From Fistularia commersonii (taxonomy: Eukaryota; Chordata; Actinopteri; Syngnathiformes; Fistulariidae), in contig JBBMNZ010000054.1 in the NCBI GenBank assembly GCA_037954325.1, positions 58,501-122,500 on the forward strand: a DNA stretch of 64,000 nucleotides, given 5' to 3'. Both the position numbers and the translations under genes were made by a program. Of this stretch, positions 8,736 to 19,498 are shown piece by piece; position 1 is the stretch's first letter, and each line of letters starts with the position of its first letter. Under the pieces are notes generated by a model that was not told where the DNA came from, made no database searches, and saw only the letters and a program-made list of their open reading frames with translations.

Positions 8736-8740
<5 letters not shown>
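8250..8740 (-). other. Unclassified ORF-bearing module, copy 1
   Basis: An open frame of 123 residues (8247-8618, minus) starts MAASDCAQRLELQQVIW. I do not recognise it. It has no signal peptide and no clear domain. The end (LIHMCMSGAPGASRRRHGD) is homologous to the core of the CA satellite. Five further copies occur at 10.5, 12.1, 14.3, 16.0 and 25.0 kb, and two of these are frameshifted to 74 residues. That argues against a conserved protein. It lies between a copia-B tail and a (TTC)n tract. It may be a repeat-derived spacer, or the 5' or LTR region of an unidentified element. Confidence 0.5.
8612..8625 (-). promoter_or_regulatory. CTCF-like motif, copy 1
   Basis: The minus strand reads CCGCTAGATGGCGG, which fits the vertebrate CTCF core at every position I checked. 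It overlaps the ATG of the module ORF. Binding is inferred only. Confidence 0.4.
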
Positions 8741-8770
<30 letters not shown>

Positions 8771-8818
8771 CTTCTTCTTCTTCTTCTTCTTCTTCTTCTT
8801 CTTCTTCTTCTTCTTCTT
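8741..8818 (-). repeat. (GAA)n tail of an RTE fragment, seen as (CTT)n
   Basis: About 26 CTT units on the plus strand. On the minus strand they directly follow the RTE 3' terminus. Microsatellite tails are usual for RTE elements. Confidence 0.95.
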
Positions 8819-9258
8819 TTGTCTTTTCCCGTCAGGTGTGGCCACAGCGAGTCAACTTTCTCCATCTAACCCTATTCTCCGTATCCTCCTCTCTCACACC
8901 AACTACCTTCATATCCTCTCTCACCACGTCCATAAATCCTCTCTTTGGTCTTCCTCGAGACCTCTTGCCTTGCAGCTCCAATTCCAGCATCCGTCTACCA
9001 ATATATTCTCTATCCCTCCTCTGTACATGACCGAACCATCTCAGTCTGGCTTCTCTGACCTTCTCTCCAAAACATCGAACATGTGCTGTTCCTCTGATAC
9101 TCATTCCTGATCCTATCAATCCTGGTCACTCCGTAAGAGAACCTCAACATCTTCATATCTGCAACCTCTAGTTCTGCCTGCTGTCTTTTTGTCATTGTAA
9201 CAGTTTCTAGTCCATACATCATCGCTGGTCTCACCACTGTCTTGTACACCTTTGTACA
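8819..9258 (-). mobile_element. RTE LINE 3' fragment, 5'-truncated
   Basis: The minus strand encodes the RTE ORF2 C-terminal region in two frames: KVYKTVVRPAMMYGLETV, RIDRIRNE, then RLRWFGHVQRRDREYIGRR and RWRKLTRCG. The end CACACCTGACGGGAAAAG runs into (GAA)n. The RT catalytic domain is absent. It sits between the ORF module and a copia-B fragment and shares an outer boundary with copies at 12680 and 24430. Confidence 0.9.
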
Positions 9259-10455
9259 CCTTGGTAATGGGCAACCCCGTATCTGACCGTGTGACAAAGC
9301 CAAGCAGTGCAGACAATGTGAGACGATCAACTAGAACCAAAAAGAAGCCCAGTCACTTTAATAGTTATGTGACTAGTGCTATTGACGATGACCAAGTGTT
9401 CACTAACATTGACTACTGTTATAGACTGGCGTGTGGTGTCCCACAGACATTTAAAGAGGCAAGGAGTTCACTTAATGCTGACAAGTGGATGAAATCTATG
9501 GACGAAGAGATGGAGTCATTGAGAGAGAAGAACACTTTTACCCTAACACAGCTACCCCAAGGCAAGTGTGCAGTGGGGGTGGGGGTGGGGGGTGGGGGGC
9601 GTAAGCGCTAAAAAGAAATGAAGATGGCACAAACAAATATAAAGCTCGGTATGTTGCTAAGGGCTACAGTCAAAAGTATGGCACGGATTTCGAGGAAACA
9701 TTTTCTCCAACAGCAAATATGACAAGTGTGAGGGTGTTTATGCAGAAATCAGTTCCGGAAAATTTGTTCTTACACCAAATGGATGTAAAGACAGCCTATC
9801 TTCATGCACCCATAGATTGTGAGCTCTGTGTAGAACAACCAGAAGGGTATGAAGTGACAAATAAAAAACAGAAGCTGGTGTGTAAACTGAAAAAGTCACT
9901 ATACGTCCCTGAACAAGCCGGTCGTCATTGGAATCTGATGCTCCATTCTTACTTGATTGACAATGACTTTATTCAGAATGAAGCAGATCATTGTGTCTAT
10001 GTCAAAGAAAACCAAAATAACAAAGTCATCATCATAATATGGGTAGATGATTTAATCATAGCTGCGAGTGATGAGGAAGTAATGAAAGAGGTGAAAATCA
10101 TGCTTACAGCTAGATTTAAAATGAAGGACATGGGCAAAGTGATCAAAATCAATACCCAGAAAATATGTCAGTCAGAAGAGTGTGTTAAGATGTCACAAAG
10201 AAAATATGTGGAAAGGTAGTCCTACAGTATTTTCCAACACAAGAGATGCCGGCACATGTTATGACAAAGCCTGCATCACAGTTTAAGTTGTTGAATTTTT
10301 CAAAGTTGTTGTTTGGGTCATGAGTATTTTATTTTGATGTAAATGGGCAAAGATACCAATAATATGAGAGCAAGTGGGGGCGTTGTTAACTGAGAAATAT
10401 GCTCTCAATTATTTTCCGTTTTATTTCCAAGGGCCAGTCTCAACTTCCCAGTCAA
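9259..10455 (+). pseudogene. Copia-B fragment b: linker, RT, C-terminal tail
   Basis: The linker and RT N-terminus (9252-9611) contain RRSTRTKKKPSHFNSY, DYCYRLACGVPQTFKEA and EEMESLREKNTF. The frame is lost in a G-rich run at 9576-9599 (GGGGGT repeats). RT continues open at 9719-10219 with QMDVKTAYLHAPID and WVDDLII. RNase H is missing, and the tail to about 10440 is as in fragment a. Fragment d (13120-14316) is identical at the protein level. Confidence 0.88.
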
Positions 10456-10945
10456 CAGGACCCCGCAGACCGGCCAAGGTGCACCTTCTTCGGACACGGA
10501 TCCCTGTGACGTCGGCGTGAAGCTCCGGGAGCACCAGACATGCACATATGAATAAGCGGAGGAGTCGATTCCATAAGTCCTCCACTCACGGCCTCGGTGT
10601 CACTGAATCGAGCAATCTGGTTTTTTAATGTTTAAAAATCGGCTTAACATTGAGGTCGAAAAAACAGCGGTATCGTTAAAATACAGTAACAGGGTGATAA
10701 CATCCATGTAAGAAGTGGAGGGGGATTTATTGCACTCACGGCCCCACTCGTTTATTCCTCTCATACACAGCGGCCAGATCACCTGCTGGAGCTCCAAGCG
10801 CTGTGCACAGTCGGATGCCGCCATCTAGCGGACATAAAATGTAAGGAAGCGGAGGGAGAAAGCCATCCGGTGTTCCCCGAGTAGCGGCGACGAACGAGTT
10901 TAGAGCCGTGGAGAAGGTTTGCTTCCCCCCCACCCTCTCTTTCTA

Positions 10946-10946
<1 letters not shown>
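10456..10946 (-). other. Unclassified ORF-bearing module, copy 2 (frameshifted)
   Basis: Same module as 8250-8740. The open frame (10600-10824, minus) starts MAASDCAQRLELQQVIW but shifts after LSRFLNIK, leaving 74 residues. It is identical to copy 4 at 14461-14685. Confidence 0.5.
10818..10831 (-). promoter_or_regulatory. CTCF-like motif, copy 2
   Basis: CCGCTAGATGGCGG on the minus strand, at the start of the module ORF. Confidence 0.4.
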
Positions 10947-10976
<30 letters not shown>

Positions 10977-11088
10977 CTTCTTCTTCTTCTTCTTCTTCTT
11001 CTTCTTCTTCTTCTTCTTCTACAGTTTCTAGTCCATACATCATCGCTGGTCTCACCACTGTCTTGTACACCTTTGTACACCTTGGAAA
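10947..11088 (-). repeat. (GAA)n plus 68-bp RTE remnant
   Basis: (CTT)n on the plus strand at 10947-11020 is joined directly to ACAGTTTCTAGTCC, the 5' end of the RTE fragment seen in full at 8819-9258. About 370 bp of RTE has been deleted. This defines the short array unit. Confidence 0.88.
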
Positions 11089-12115
11089 TGGGCAGCCCCG
11101 TATCTGACCGTGTGACACAGCCAAGCAGTGCAGACAATGTGAGACGATCAACTAGAACCAAAAAGAAGCCCAGTTACTTTAATGGTTATGTGACTAGTGC
11201 TATTGACAATGACCAAGTGTTCACTAACATTGACTACTGTTATAGACTGGCGTGTGGTGTCCCACAGACATTTAAAGAGGCAAGGAGTTCCCTCAATGCT
11301 GACAAGTGGATGAAATCTATGGACGACGAGATGGAGTCATTGAGAGAGAACAACACTTTGACCCTAACACAGCTACCCCAAGGCAAGTGTGCAGTGGGGG
11401 TGGGGGGGTGGGTGTATGCGCTAAAAAGAAATGAAGTTGGCACAAACAAATATAAAGCTCGTTATTTTGCTAAGGGCTACAGTCAAAAGTATGGCACGAA
11501 TTTTGAGGAAACATTTTCTCCAACAGCAAATATGACAAGTGTGAGGGTGTTCATGCAGAAATCAGTTCAGGAAAATTTGGCAGGTCGTCATTGGAATCTG
11601 ATGCTCCATTCTTACTTGATTGACAACGACTTTATTCAGAATGAAGCAGATCATTGTGTCTATGTCAAAGAAAACCAAAATGACAAAGTCATCATCATAA
11701 TATGGGTAGATGATTTAATCATAGCTGCGAGTGATGAGGAAGTAATGAAAGAGGTGAAAATCATGCTTACAGCTAGATTTAAAATGAAGGACTTGGGCAA
11801 AGTGATCAAAATCAATACCCAGAAAATATGTCAGTCAGAAGAGTGTGTTAAGATGTCACAAAGAAAATATGTGGAAAGGTAGCCCTACACTATTGTCCAA
11901 CACAAGAGATGCCGGCAGATGTTATGACAAAGCCTGCATCGCAGTTTAAGTTGTTGAATTTTTCAAAGTTGTTGTTTGGGTCATGAGTATTTTATTTTGA
12001 TGTAAATGGGCAAAGATACCAATAATATGAGAGCAAGTGGGGGCGTTGTCAACTGAGAAATATGCTCTCAATTATTTTCCGTGTTATTTCGAAGGGCCAG
12101 CCTCAGCTTCCGGTC
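11089..12115 (+). pseudogene. Copia-B fragment c: linker and RT with 50-codon deletion
   Basis: A 269-residue open frame (11073-11882) keeps the reading frame across the G-rich site (GWVYALKRNE), unlike fragments a, b and d. An in-frame deletion joins SVQENL to AGRHWN and removes about 50 residues, including the motif A region DVKTAYLHAP. The WVDDLIIAAS box remains. Without the first catalytic aspartate it cannot be an active RT. The C-terminal remnant runs to about 12110. Confidence 0.88.
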
Positions 12116-12602
12116 AACAGGACCCCGCAGACCGGCCAAGGTGCACCTTCTTCGGACACGGATCCCCGTGACGTCGGCGTGAAGCTCCGGGAGCACCAGA
12201 CATGCACTTATGAATAAGCGAAGGAGTCAACTCCATAAGTCCTCCACTCAGGGCCTCGGTGTCACTGAATCGAGCAATTTGGTTTTTAATGTTTAAAAAT
12301 CGGCTTAACATTGAAGTGGAAAACACAGCGGTATCGTTAAAATACAGTAACAGGGTGATAACATCCATGTAAGAAGTGGAGGGGGATTTATTGCACTCAC
12401 GGCCCCACTCGTTTATTCCTCTCATACACAGCGGCCAGATCACCTGCTGGAGCTCCAAGCGCTGTGCACAGTCGGATGCCGCCATCTAGCGGACATAAAA
12501 TGTAAGGAAGCGGAGGGAGAAAGCCATCCGGTGTTCCCCGAGTAGCGGCGACGAACGAGTTTAGAGCCGTGGAGAAGGTTTGCTTCCCCCCCAACCTCTC
12601 TT

Positions 12603-12607
<5 letters not shown>
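12116..12607 (-). other. Unclassified ORF-bearing module, copy 3
   Basis: A 123-residue frame (12114-12485, minus) almost identical to copy 1; differences seen include EALSGG for EAVSGG and HKCMSG for HMCMSG. The CTCF-like motif is at 12479-12492. Confidence 0.5.
12479..12492 (-). promoter_or_regulatory. CTCF-like motif, copy 3
   Basis: CCGCTAGATGGCGG on the minus strand. Confidence 0.4.
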
Positions 12608-12637
<30 letters not shown>

Positions 12638-12679
12638 CTTCTTCTTCTTCTTCTTCTTCTTCTTCTTCTTCTTCTTCTT
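12608..12679 (-). repeat. (GAA)n tail of RTE fragment, seen as (CTT)n
   Basis: About 24 units, two fewer than at 8741-8818. The tract differs in length between otherwise near-identical duplicates. Confidence 0.95.
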
Positions 12680-13119
12680 TTGTCTTTTCCCGTCAGGTGT
12701 GGCCACAGCGAGTCAACTTTCTCCATCTAACCCTATTCTCCGTATCCTCCTCTCTCACACCAACTACCTTCATATCCTCTCTCACCACGTCCATAAATCC
12801 TCTCTTTGGTCTTCCTCGAGACCTCTTGCCTTGCAGCTCCAATTCCAGCATCCGTCTACCAATATATTCTCTATCCCTCCTCTGTACATGACCGAACCAT
12901 CTCAGTCTGGCTTCTCTGACCTTCTCTCCAAAACATCGAACATGTGCTGTTCCTCTGATACTCATTCCTGATCCTATCAATCCTGGTCACTCCGTAAGAG
13001 AACCTCAACATCTTCATATCTGCAACCTCTAGTTCTGCCTGCTGTCTTTTTGTCATTGTAACAGTTTCTAGTCCATACATCATCGCTGGTCTCACCACTG
13101 TCTTGTACACCTTTGTACA
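12680..13119 (-). mobile_element. RTE LINE 3' fragment, tandem copy of 8819-9258
   Basis: Both open frames (12693-12980 and 12871-13191, minus) are identical in translation to those 3861 bp to the left. They include RLRWFGHVQRRDREYIGRR. Confidence 0.92.
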
Positions 13120-14316
13120 CCTTGGTAATGGGCAACCCCGTATCTGACCGTGTGACAAAGCCAAGCAGTGCAGACAATGTGAGACGATCAACTAGAACCA
13201 AAAAGAAGCCCAGTCACTTTAATAGTTATGTGACTAGTGCTATTGACGATGACCAAGTGTTCACTAACATTGACTACTGTTATAGACTGGCGTGTGGTGT
13301 CCCACAGACATTTAAAGAGGCAAGGAGTTCACTTAATGCTGACAAGTGGATGAAATCTATGGACGAAGAGATGGAGTCATTGAGAGAGAAGAACACTTTT
13401 ACCCTAACACAGCTACCCCAAGGCAAGTGTGCAGTGGGGGTGGGGGTGGGGGGTGGGGGGCGTAAGCGCTAAAAAGAAATGAAGATGGCACAAACAAATA
13501 TAAAGCTCGGTATGTTGCTAAGGGCTACAGTCAAAAGTATGGCACGGATTTCGAGGAAACATTTTCTCCAACAGCAAATATGACAAGTGTGAGGGTGTTT
13601 ATGCAGAAATCAGTTCCGGAAAATTTGTTCTTACACCAAATGGATGTAAAGACAGCCTATCTTCATGCACCCATAGATTGTGAGCTCTGTGTAGAACAAC
13701 CAGAAGGGTATGAAGTGACAAATAAAAAACAGAAGCTGGTGTGTAAACTGAAAAAGTCACTATACGTCCCTGAACAAGCCGGTCGTCATTGGAATCTGAT
13801 GCTCCATTCTTACTTGATTGACAATGACTTTATTCAGAATGAAGCAGATCATTGTGTCTATGTCAAAGAAAACCAAAATAACAAAGTCATCATCATAATA
13901 TGGGTAGATGATTTAATCATAGCTGCGAGTGATGAGGAAGTAATGAAAGAGGTGAAAATCATGCTTACAGCTAGATTTAAAATGAAGGACATGGGCAAAG
14001 TGATCAAAATCAATACCCAGAAAATATGTCAGTCAGAAGAGTGTGTTAAGATGTCACAAAGAAAATATGTGGAAAGGTAGTCCTACAGTATTTTCCAACA
14101 CAAGAGATGCCGGCACATGTTATGACAAAGCCTGCATCACAGTTTAAGTTGTTGAATTTTTCAAAGTTGTTGTTTGGGTCATGAGTATTTTATTTTGATG
14201 TAAATGGGCAAAGATACCAATAATATGAGAGCAAGTGGGGGCGTTGTTAACTGAGAAATATGCTCTCAATTATTTTCCGTTTTATTTCCAAGGGCCAGTC
14301 TCAACTTCCCAGTCAA
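13120..14316 (+). pseudogene. Copia-B fragment d, tandem copy of fragment b
   Basis: Open frames 13113-13472 and 13580-14080 translate identically to 9252-9611 and 9719-10219. The G-run frame break (13437-13460) and the RNase H loss are the same. The offset is 3861 bp. Confidence 0.9.
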
Positions 14317-14806
14317 CAGGACCCCGCAGACCGGCCAAGGTGCACCTTCTTCGGACACGGATCCCTGTGACGTCGGCGTGAAGCTCCGGGAGCACCAGAC
14401 ATGCACATATGAATAAGCGGAGGAGTCGATTCCATAAGTCCTCCACTCACGGCCTCGGTGTCACTGAATCGAGCAATCTGGTTTTTTAATGTTTAAAAAT
14501 CGGCTTAACATTGAGGTCGAAAAAACAGCGGTATCGTTAAAATACAGTAACAGGGTGATAACATCCATGTAAGAAGTGGAGGGGGATTTATTGCACTCAC
14601 GGCCCCACTCGTTTATTCCTCTCATACACAGCGGCCAGATCACCTGCTGGAGCTCCAAGCGCTGTGCACAGTCGGATGCCGCCATCTAGCGGACATAAAA
14701 TGTAAGGAAGCGGAGGGAGAAAGCCATCCGGTGTTCCCCGAGTAGCGGCGACGAACGAGTTTAGAGCCGTGGAGAAGGTTTGCTTCCCCCCCACCCTCTC
14801 TTTCTA

Positions 14807-14807
<1 letters not shown>
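14317..14807 (-). other. Unclassified ORF-bearing module, copy 4 (frameshifted)
   Basis: The frame 14461-14685 (minus, 74 residues) is identical to copy 2, with the same frameshift after LSRFLNIK. Confidence 0.5.
14679..14692 (-). promoter_or_regulatory. CTCF-like motif, copy 4
   Basis: CCGCTAGATGGCGG on the minus strand. Confidence 0.4.
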
Positions 14808-14837
<30 letters not shown>

Positions 14838-14949
14838 CTTCTTCTTCTTCTTCTTCTTCTTCTTCTTCTTCTTCTTCTTCTACAGTTTCTAGTCCATACA
14901 TCATCGCTGGTCTCACCACTGTCTTGTACACCTTTGTACACCTTGGAAA
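14808..14949 (-). repeat. (GAA)n plus RTE remnant, second short unit
   Basis: Same junction as 10947-11088: a (CTT)n tract to 14881, then 68 bp of RTE. Confidence 0.88.
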
Positions 14950-15976
14950 TGGGCAGCCCCGTATCTGACCGTGTGACACAGCCAAGCAGTGCAGACAATG
15001 TGAGACGATCAACTAGAACCAAAAAGAAGCCCAGTTACTTTAATGGTTATGTGACTAGTGCTATTGACAATGACCAAGTGTTCACTAACATTGACTACTG
15101 TTATAGACTGGCGTGTGGTGTCCCACAGACATTTAAAGAGGCAAGGAGTTCCCTCAATGCTGACAAGTGGATGAAATCTATGGACGACGAGATGGAGTCA
15201 TTGAGAGAGAACAACACTTTGACCCTAACACAGCTACCCCAAGGCAAGTGTGCAGTGGGGGTGGGGGGGTGGGTGTATGCGCTAAAAAGAAATGAAGTTG
15301 GCACAAACAAATATAAAGCTCGTTATTTTGCTAAGGGCTACAGTCAAAAGTATGGCACGGATTTTGAGGAAACATTTTCTCCAACAGCAAATATGACAAG
15401 TGTGAGGGTGTTCATGCAGAAATCAGTTCAGGAAAATTTGGCAGGTCGTCATTGGAATCTGATGCTCCATTCTTACTTGATTGACAACGACTTTATTCAG
15501 AATGAAGCAGATCATTGTGTCTATGTCAAAGAAAACCAAAATGACAAAGTCATCATCATAATATGGGTAGATGATTTAATCATAGCTGCGAGTGATGAGG
15601 AAGTAATGAAAGAGGTGAAAATCATGCTTACAGCTAGATTTAAAATGAAGGACTTGGGCAAAGTGATCAAAATCAATACCCAGAAAATATGTCAGTCAGA
15701 AGAGTGTGTTAAGATGTCACAAAGAAAATATGTGGAAAGGTAGCCCTACACTATTGTCCAACACAAGAGATGCCGGCAGATGTTATGACAAAGCCTGCAT
15801 CGCAGTTTAAGTTGTTGAATTTTTCAAAGTTGTTGTTTGGGTCATGAGTATTTTATTTTGATGTAAATGGGCAAAGATACCAATAATATGAGAGCAAGTG
15901 GGGGCGTTGTCAACTGAGAAATATGCTCTCAATTATTTTCCGTGTTATTTCGAAGGGCCAGCCTCAGCTTCCGGTC
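14950..15976 (+). pseudogene. Copia-B fragment e, tandem copy of fragment c
   Basis: The open frame 14934-15743 (269 residues) differs from fragment c by one residue (YGTDFEE for YGTNFEE). It shares the 50-codon deletion at SVQENL/AGRHWN and the WVDDLII box. Confidence 0.9.
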
Positions 15977-16440
15977 AACAGGACCCCGCAGACCGGCCAA
16001 GGTGCACCTTCTTCGGACACGGATCCCCGTGACGTCGGCGTGAAGCTCCGGGAGCACCAGACATGCACTTATGAATAAGCGAAGGAGTCAACTCCATAAG
16101 TCCTCCACTCAGGGCCTCGGTGTCACTGAATCGAGCAATTTGGTTTTTAATGTTTAAAAATCGGCTTAACATTGAAGTGGAAAACACAGCGGTATCGTTA
16201 AAATACAGTAACAGGGTGATAACATCCATGTAAGAAGTGGAGGGGGATTTATTGCACTCACGGCCCCACTCGTTTATTCCTCTCATACACAGCGGCCAGA
16301 TCACCTGCTGGAGCTCCAAGCGCTGTGCACAGTCGGATGCCGCCATCTAGCGGACATAAAATGTAAGGAAGCGGAGGGAGAAAGCCATCCGGTGATCCCC
16401 AAGTAGCGGCGACGAACGAGTTTAGAGCCGTGGAGAAGAT
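15977..16440 (-). other. Unclassified ORF-bearing module, copy 5, cut at copia-A3
   Basis: The frame 15975-16346 (minus, 123 residues) matches copy 3. The unit breaks off just before its poly(C) and (TTC)n. At about 16440-16447 it passes into copia-A RT sequence (TTGGGTAGATGATT). Confidence 0.5.
16340..16353 (-). promoter_or_regulatory. CTCF-like motif, copy 5
   Basis: CCGCTAGATGGCGG on the minus strand. Confidence 0.4.
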
Positions 16441-16455
16441 TTGCTTTGGGTAGAT

Positions 16456-16473
16456 GATTTAATTATTGCAGCA
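16456..16473 (+). repeat. Target-site duplication of the nested RTE, left copy
   Basis: GATTTAATTATTGCAGCA here and GATTTCATTATTGCAGCA at 18517-18534: 18 bp with one mismatch, bracketing the RTE exactly. Confidence 0.9.
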
Positions 16474-18489
16474 GAGTGTTGCATGGTTTTCAGGGAGGAG
16501 TTGAGAAAGGGTCTGGGTGGTCAGGGAGAGCTTCCAGATGATTGGACAACAACAGCTAGTGTGATCAGGGAGACAGGTAGAAGAGTACTTGGTGTGTCAT
16601 CTGGAAGGAAAGTAGATAAGGAGACTTGGTGGTGGAATGAGGAAGTGCAGGAGTGTATACAGAGAAAATGGTTAGCGAAGAAGAAGTGGGATACTGAGAG
16701 GACTGAAGAGAACAGACAGGAGTTCAGGGAGATGCGGCGAAAGGTAAAGATAGAGGTAGCAAAGGCAAAACAAAGGGCTTATGATGACTTGTATGCTCGG
16801 TTGGATAGTAAGGAGGCTGAAAATGATCTATACAAGTTGGCGAAACAGAGAGATAAAGATGGAAAGGATGTACAGCAGGTCCGGGTGATAAAGGACAGAC
16901 AGGGAAATGTATTGACAGATGCTAGAAGAGTGACAGGAAGATGGAAAGAGTACTTTGAAGAGCTGATGAATGTGGAAAATGAAAGAGAGGCAAGGGTAGA
17001 AGAGGTGATTATTGTAGACCACAAAGTAGCAAAAATGAGTAAAAGTGAAGTGAGGAAGGCATTGAAGAGGATGAAGAGTGGAAAAGCAGTTGGTCCTGAT
17101 GATATACCTGTGGAGGTGTGGAAGTGTCTAGGAGAGGCAGCGGTAGATTTTCTGACTAGATTATTCAACAGGATCTTAGAGAGTGAGAAGATGCCTGAAG
17201 AATGGAGACAAAGTGTGATGGTGCCTATTTTTAAGAATAAAGGGGATGTGCAGAATTGTGGCAACTACAGAGGGATAAAGTTGATGAGCCATACAATGAA
17301 GTTATGGGAAAGAGTAGTGGAAACTAGACTGAGAGCAGAAGTCAGCATTTGTGAACAGCAGTATGGCTTCATGCCTAGGAAGAGTACTACAGATGCAGTA
17401 TTTGCGTTGAGAATGCTAATAGAAAAGTACAGAGAAGGCCAGAGGGAGCTGCATTGCGTTTTCGTCGACCTAGAAAAAGCATATGACAGGGTGCCAAGAG
17501 AGGAGCTCTGGTATTGTATGAGGAAGTCTGGAGTGGCAGAGAAGTATGTTAGACTGGTGCAGGACATGCATGCCAGCTGTGAGACACTGGTACGGTGTGC
17601 TGTAGGGGTAACCGAGAAGTTCAAGGTGGAGGTGGGACTCCATCAGGGATCAGCTCTGAGCCCCTTCTTGTTCGCAATGGTGATGGGTAGGCTGACAGAT
17701 GAGGTTAGACAGGAATCCCCATGGACCATGATGTTTGCGGATGACATTGTGATCTGTAGTGAGAGCAGACAACAGGTAGAGGAAAATCTAGAGAGGTGGA
17801 GGTATGCTCTGGAAAGGAGAGGAATGAAAGTTAGTCACAGCAAGACAGAATATATGTGTGTGAACGAGAGGAACTCGGGTGGAGCGGTGAGGCTACAGGG
17901 AGTGGAGATCAAGAAGCTGGAGGATTTCAGGTACTTAGGGTCAACAGTCCAGAGCAACGGAGAGTGCGTAAAAGAGGTGAAGAGACGGGTCCAAGCAGGT
18001 TGGAATGGCTGGAGAAAAGTGTCAGGGGTACTATGTGATAGAAGACTATCGGCCAGAATAAAAGGAAAGGTGTACAAGACAGTGGTGAGACCAGCGATGA
18101 TGTTTGGACTAGAAACTGTTCCAATGACCAAAAGACAGCAGACAGAACAAGAGGTTGCAGAGATGAAGATGTTGAGGTTCTCTTTGGGAGTGACCAGGAT
18201 GGATAGGATCAGGAATGAGTCTATCAGAGGGACGGCACATGTTTGATGTTTTGGAGAGAAGGTCAGAGAAGCCAGACTGAGATGGTTCGGTCATGTACAG
18301 AGAAGAGATAGTGAATATATTGGTAGACGGATGCTGGAAATGGAGCTGCCAGGCAATAGGTCTCGAGGAAGACCAAAGAGAAGATTTATGGACGTAGTGA
18401 GAGAGGATATGAAGGTAGCTGGTGTGAGAGAGGAAGATACAGAGAATAGGGTTAGATGGAGAAGGTTGACTCGCTGTGGCGACCCCTGA
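16474..18489 (+). pseudogene. RTE reverse transcriptase (ORF2 part), one nonsense codon
   Basis: The frame is open to 18246. It holds the RT fingers (SGKAVGPDDIPVEVWK), motif A FVDLEKAYDRVP, motif B LHQGSALSPFLFA and the catalytic box FADDIVI near 17731-17751. All these key residues are present. At 18244-18246 TGA stands where sibling fragments have CGA (AHVRCFGEK), so it is a single C-to-T change. The same frame then continues through RLRWFGHVQRRDSEYIGRR to a stop at 18487-18489. The endonuclease is missing and the upstream codons are copia, so an apparent Met at 16441 gives a chimeric frame, not a gene. Confidence 0.88.
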
Positions 18490-18516
18490 CGGGAAAAGCC
18501 GAAAGAAGAAGAAGAA
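16474..18516 (+). mobile_element. RTE LINE, 5'-truncated, inserted in copia RT
   Basis: This copy of about 2.04 kb keeps the RT and C-terminal region and lacks the N-terminal endonuclease. It ends CGACCCCTGACGGGAAAAG and then (GAA)n. Poor 5' completeness, a microsatellite tail and an 18-bp duplication are the signature of target-primed reverse transcription. It is the fullest RTE copy in the window. Confidence 0.93.
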
Positions 18517-19348
18517 GATTTCATTATTGCAGCAAGCAGCAATGATGCACTCAGCACATTTAAACAGAACATGAAATTCAAGTTCAACATGAAAGACCTG
18601 GGGAAACTATCATATTTTTTGGGCATACAATTTGAACAAAAGGGGGATGAAATCAAAGTACATCCTAAAAATGCTAGAGAGATTTGGAATGTCAGAATGT
18701 AAAGCAAGATCTACTCCAAGTGAGCAAAAATTAGAGGGCATCCCTGTAGCTGATGAAAATGAGCAAAGTGAACCTGTCGACCCCAAAGAATATCGTGAGA
18801 TTGTAGGCAGTCTTATTTATGCCATGACTTGCACCAGACCTGATATCAGCTGGATAGTGAGCAAACTATCACAGAATCTGGCAATGCCAAAAGTAGAACA
18901 CTTAGTAGCTGCAAAACATGTTCTGAGGTATTTGAAGGGGACAGCTGATTATGAACTAAGTTTCAAGACAAATAAGGAGGATTTGAACCTGATAGCTTAC
19001 AGTGATTCAGACTGGGCATCATCTGTAGAAGACAGACGTAGCGCTACAGGCTACTGTTTCAGTTTAACAAAACAAGGCCCAGCCATTGCATGGAAGTCAA
19101 GGAAACAGCCCACAGTGGCCCTGTCAACATGTGAGGCTGAATACATCGGCCGAGCCACCACCGCACAAGAAAACATGTACCTGTCTCAACTGTTAAACGG
19201 TATGGACAACAAAATGTACAGTTGCACAACAATCTACGGAGACAATCAGGGGGCCATCGCACTGAGTAAGAATCCTGTAAACAGACAAAGGTCAAAACAC
19301 ATTGATGTAAAATATCATTTCATTCGTGAAGCACTCAGTGAGGGTTAA
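18517..19348 (+). pseudogene. Copia-A3 RT end and RNase H
   Basis: This resumes the RT after the RTE (AASSNDALSTFKQNMKFKF) and is open as RNase H from 18632 to 19348, with SDSDWASS, STCEAEYIGR and GDNQGA. Near 18656 about 14 bp are missing relative to copia-A1, between short AAA repeats. This shifts the frame between RT and RNase H. It ends at the same UAA as A1 and A2, and the frame reopens to EDMLADI. Confidence 0.9.
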
Positions 19349-19498
19349 ATAAATCTTATCTATTGTCCATCAGAGGACATGTTGGCAGACATCTCGACAA
19401 AACTCATGACAAAGGTAAAAATAGAAAAATTCAAAAAGTGGTTCTTTGGAAATTCAAATGTCCAAAGTTTTTTTTTGGATGTTGAGATCAAGAGGGGG

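Noticed and set aside
8530..8865. Poly-arginine, poly-serine, poly-glutamate and poly-leucine frames at 8.5-8.9, 10.9-11.1, 12.4-12.7, 14.8-15.0 and 24.7-25.2 kb
   Set aside because: They are (TTC)n/(GAA)n microsatellites read in different frames.
16779..17264. 161-codon minus-strand frame within the RTE
   Set aside because: It is antisense to a well-supported RT with intact motifs.
16441..18246. A novel fusion gene with two reverse transcriptase boxes
   Set aside because: The 18-bp target-site duplication shows an RTE inserted in copia; the joint frame is accidental.
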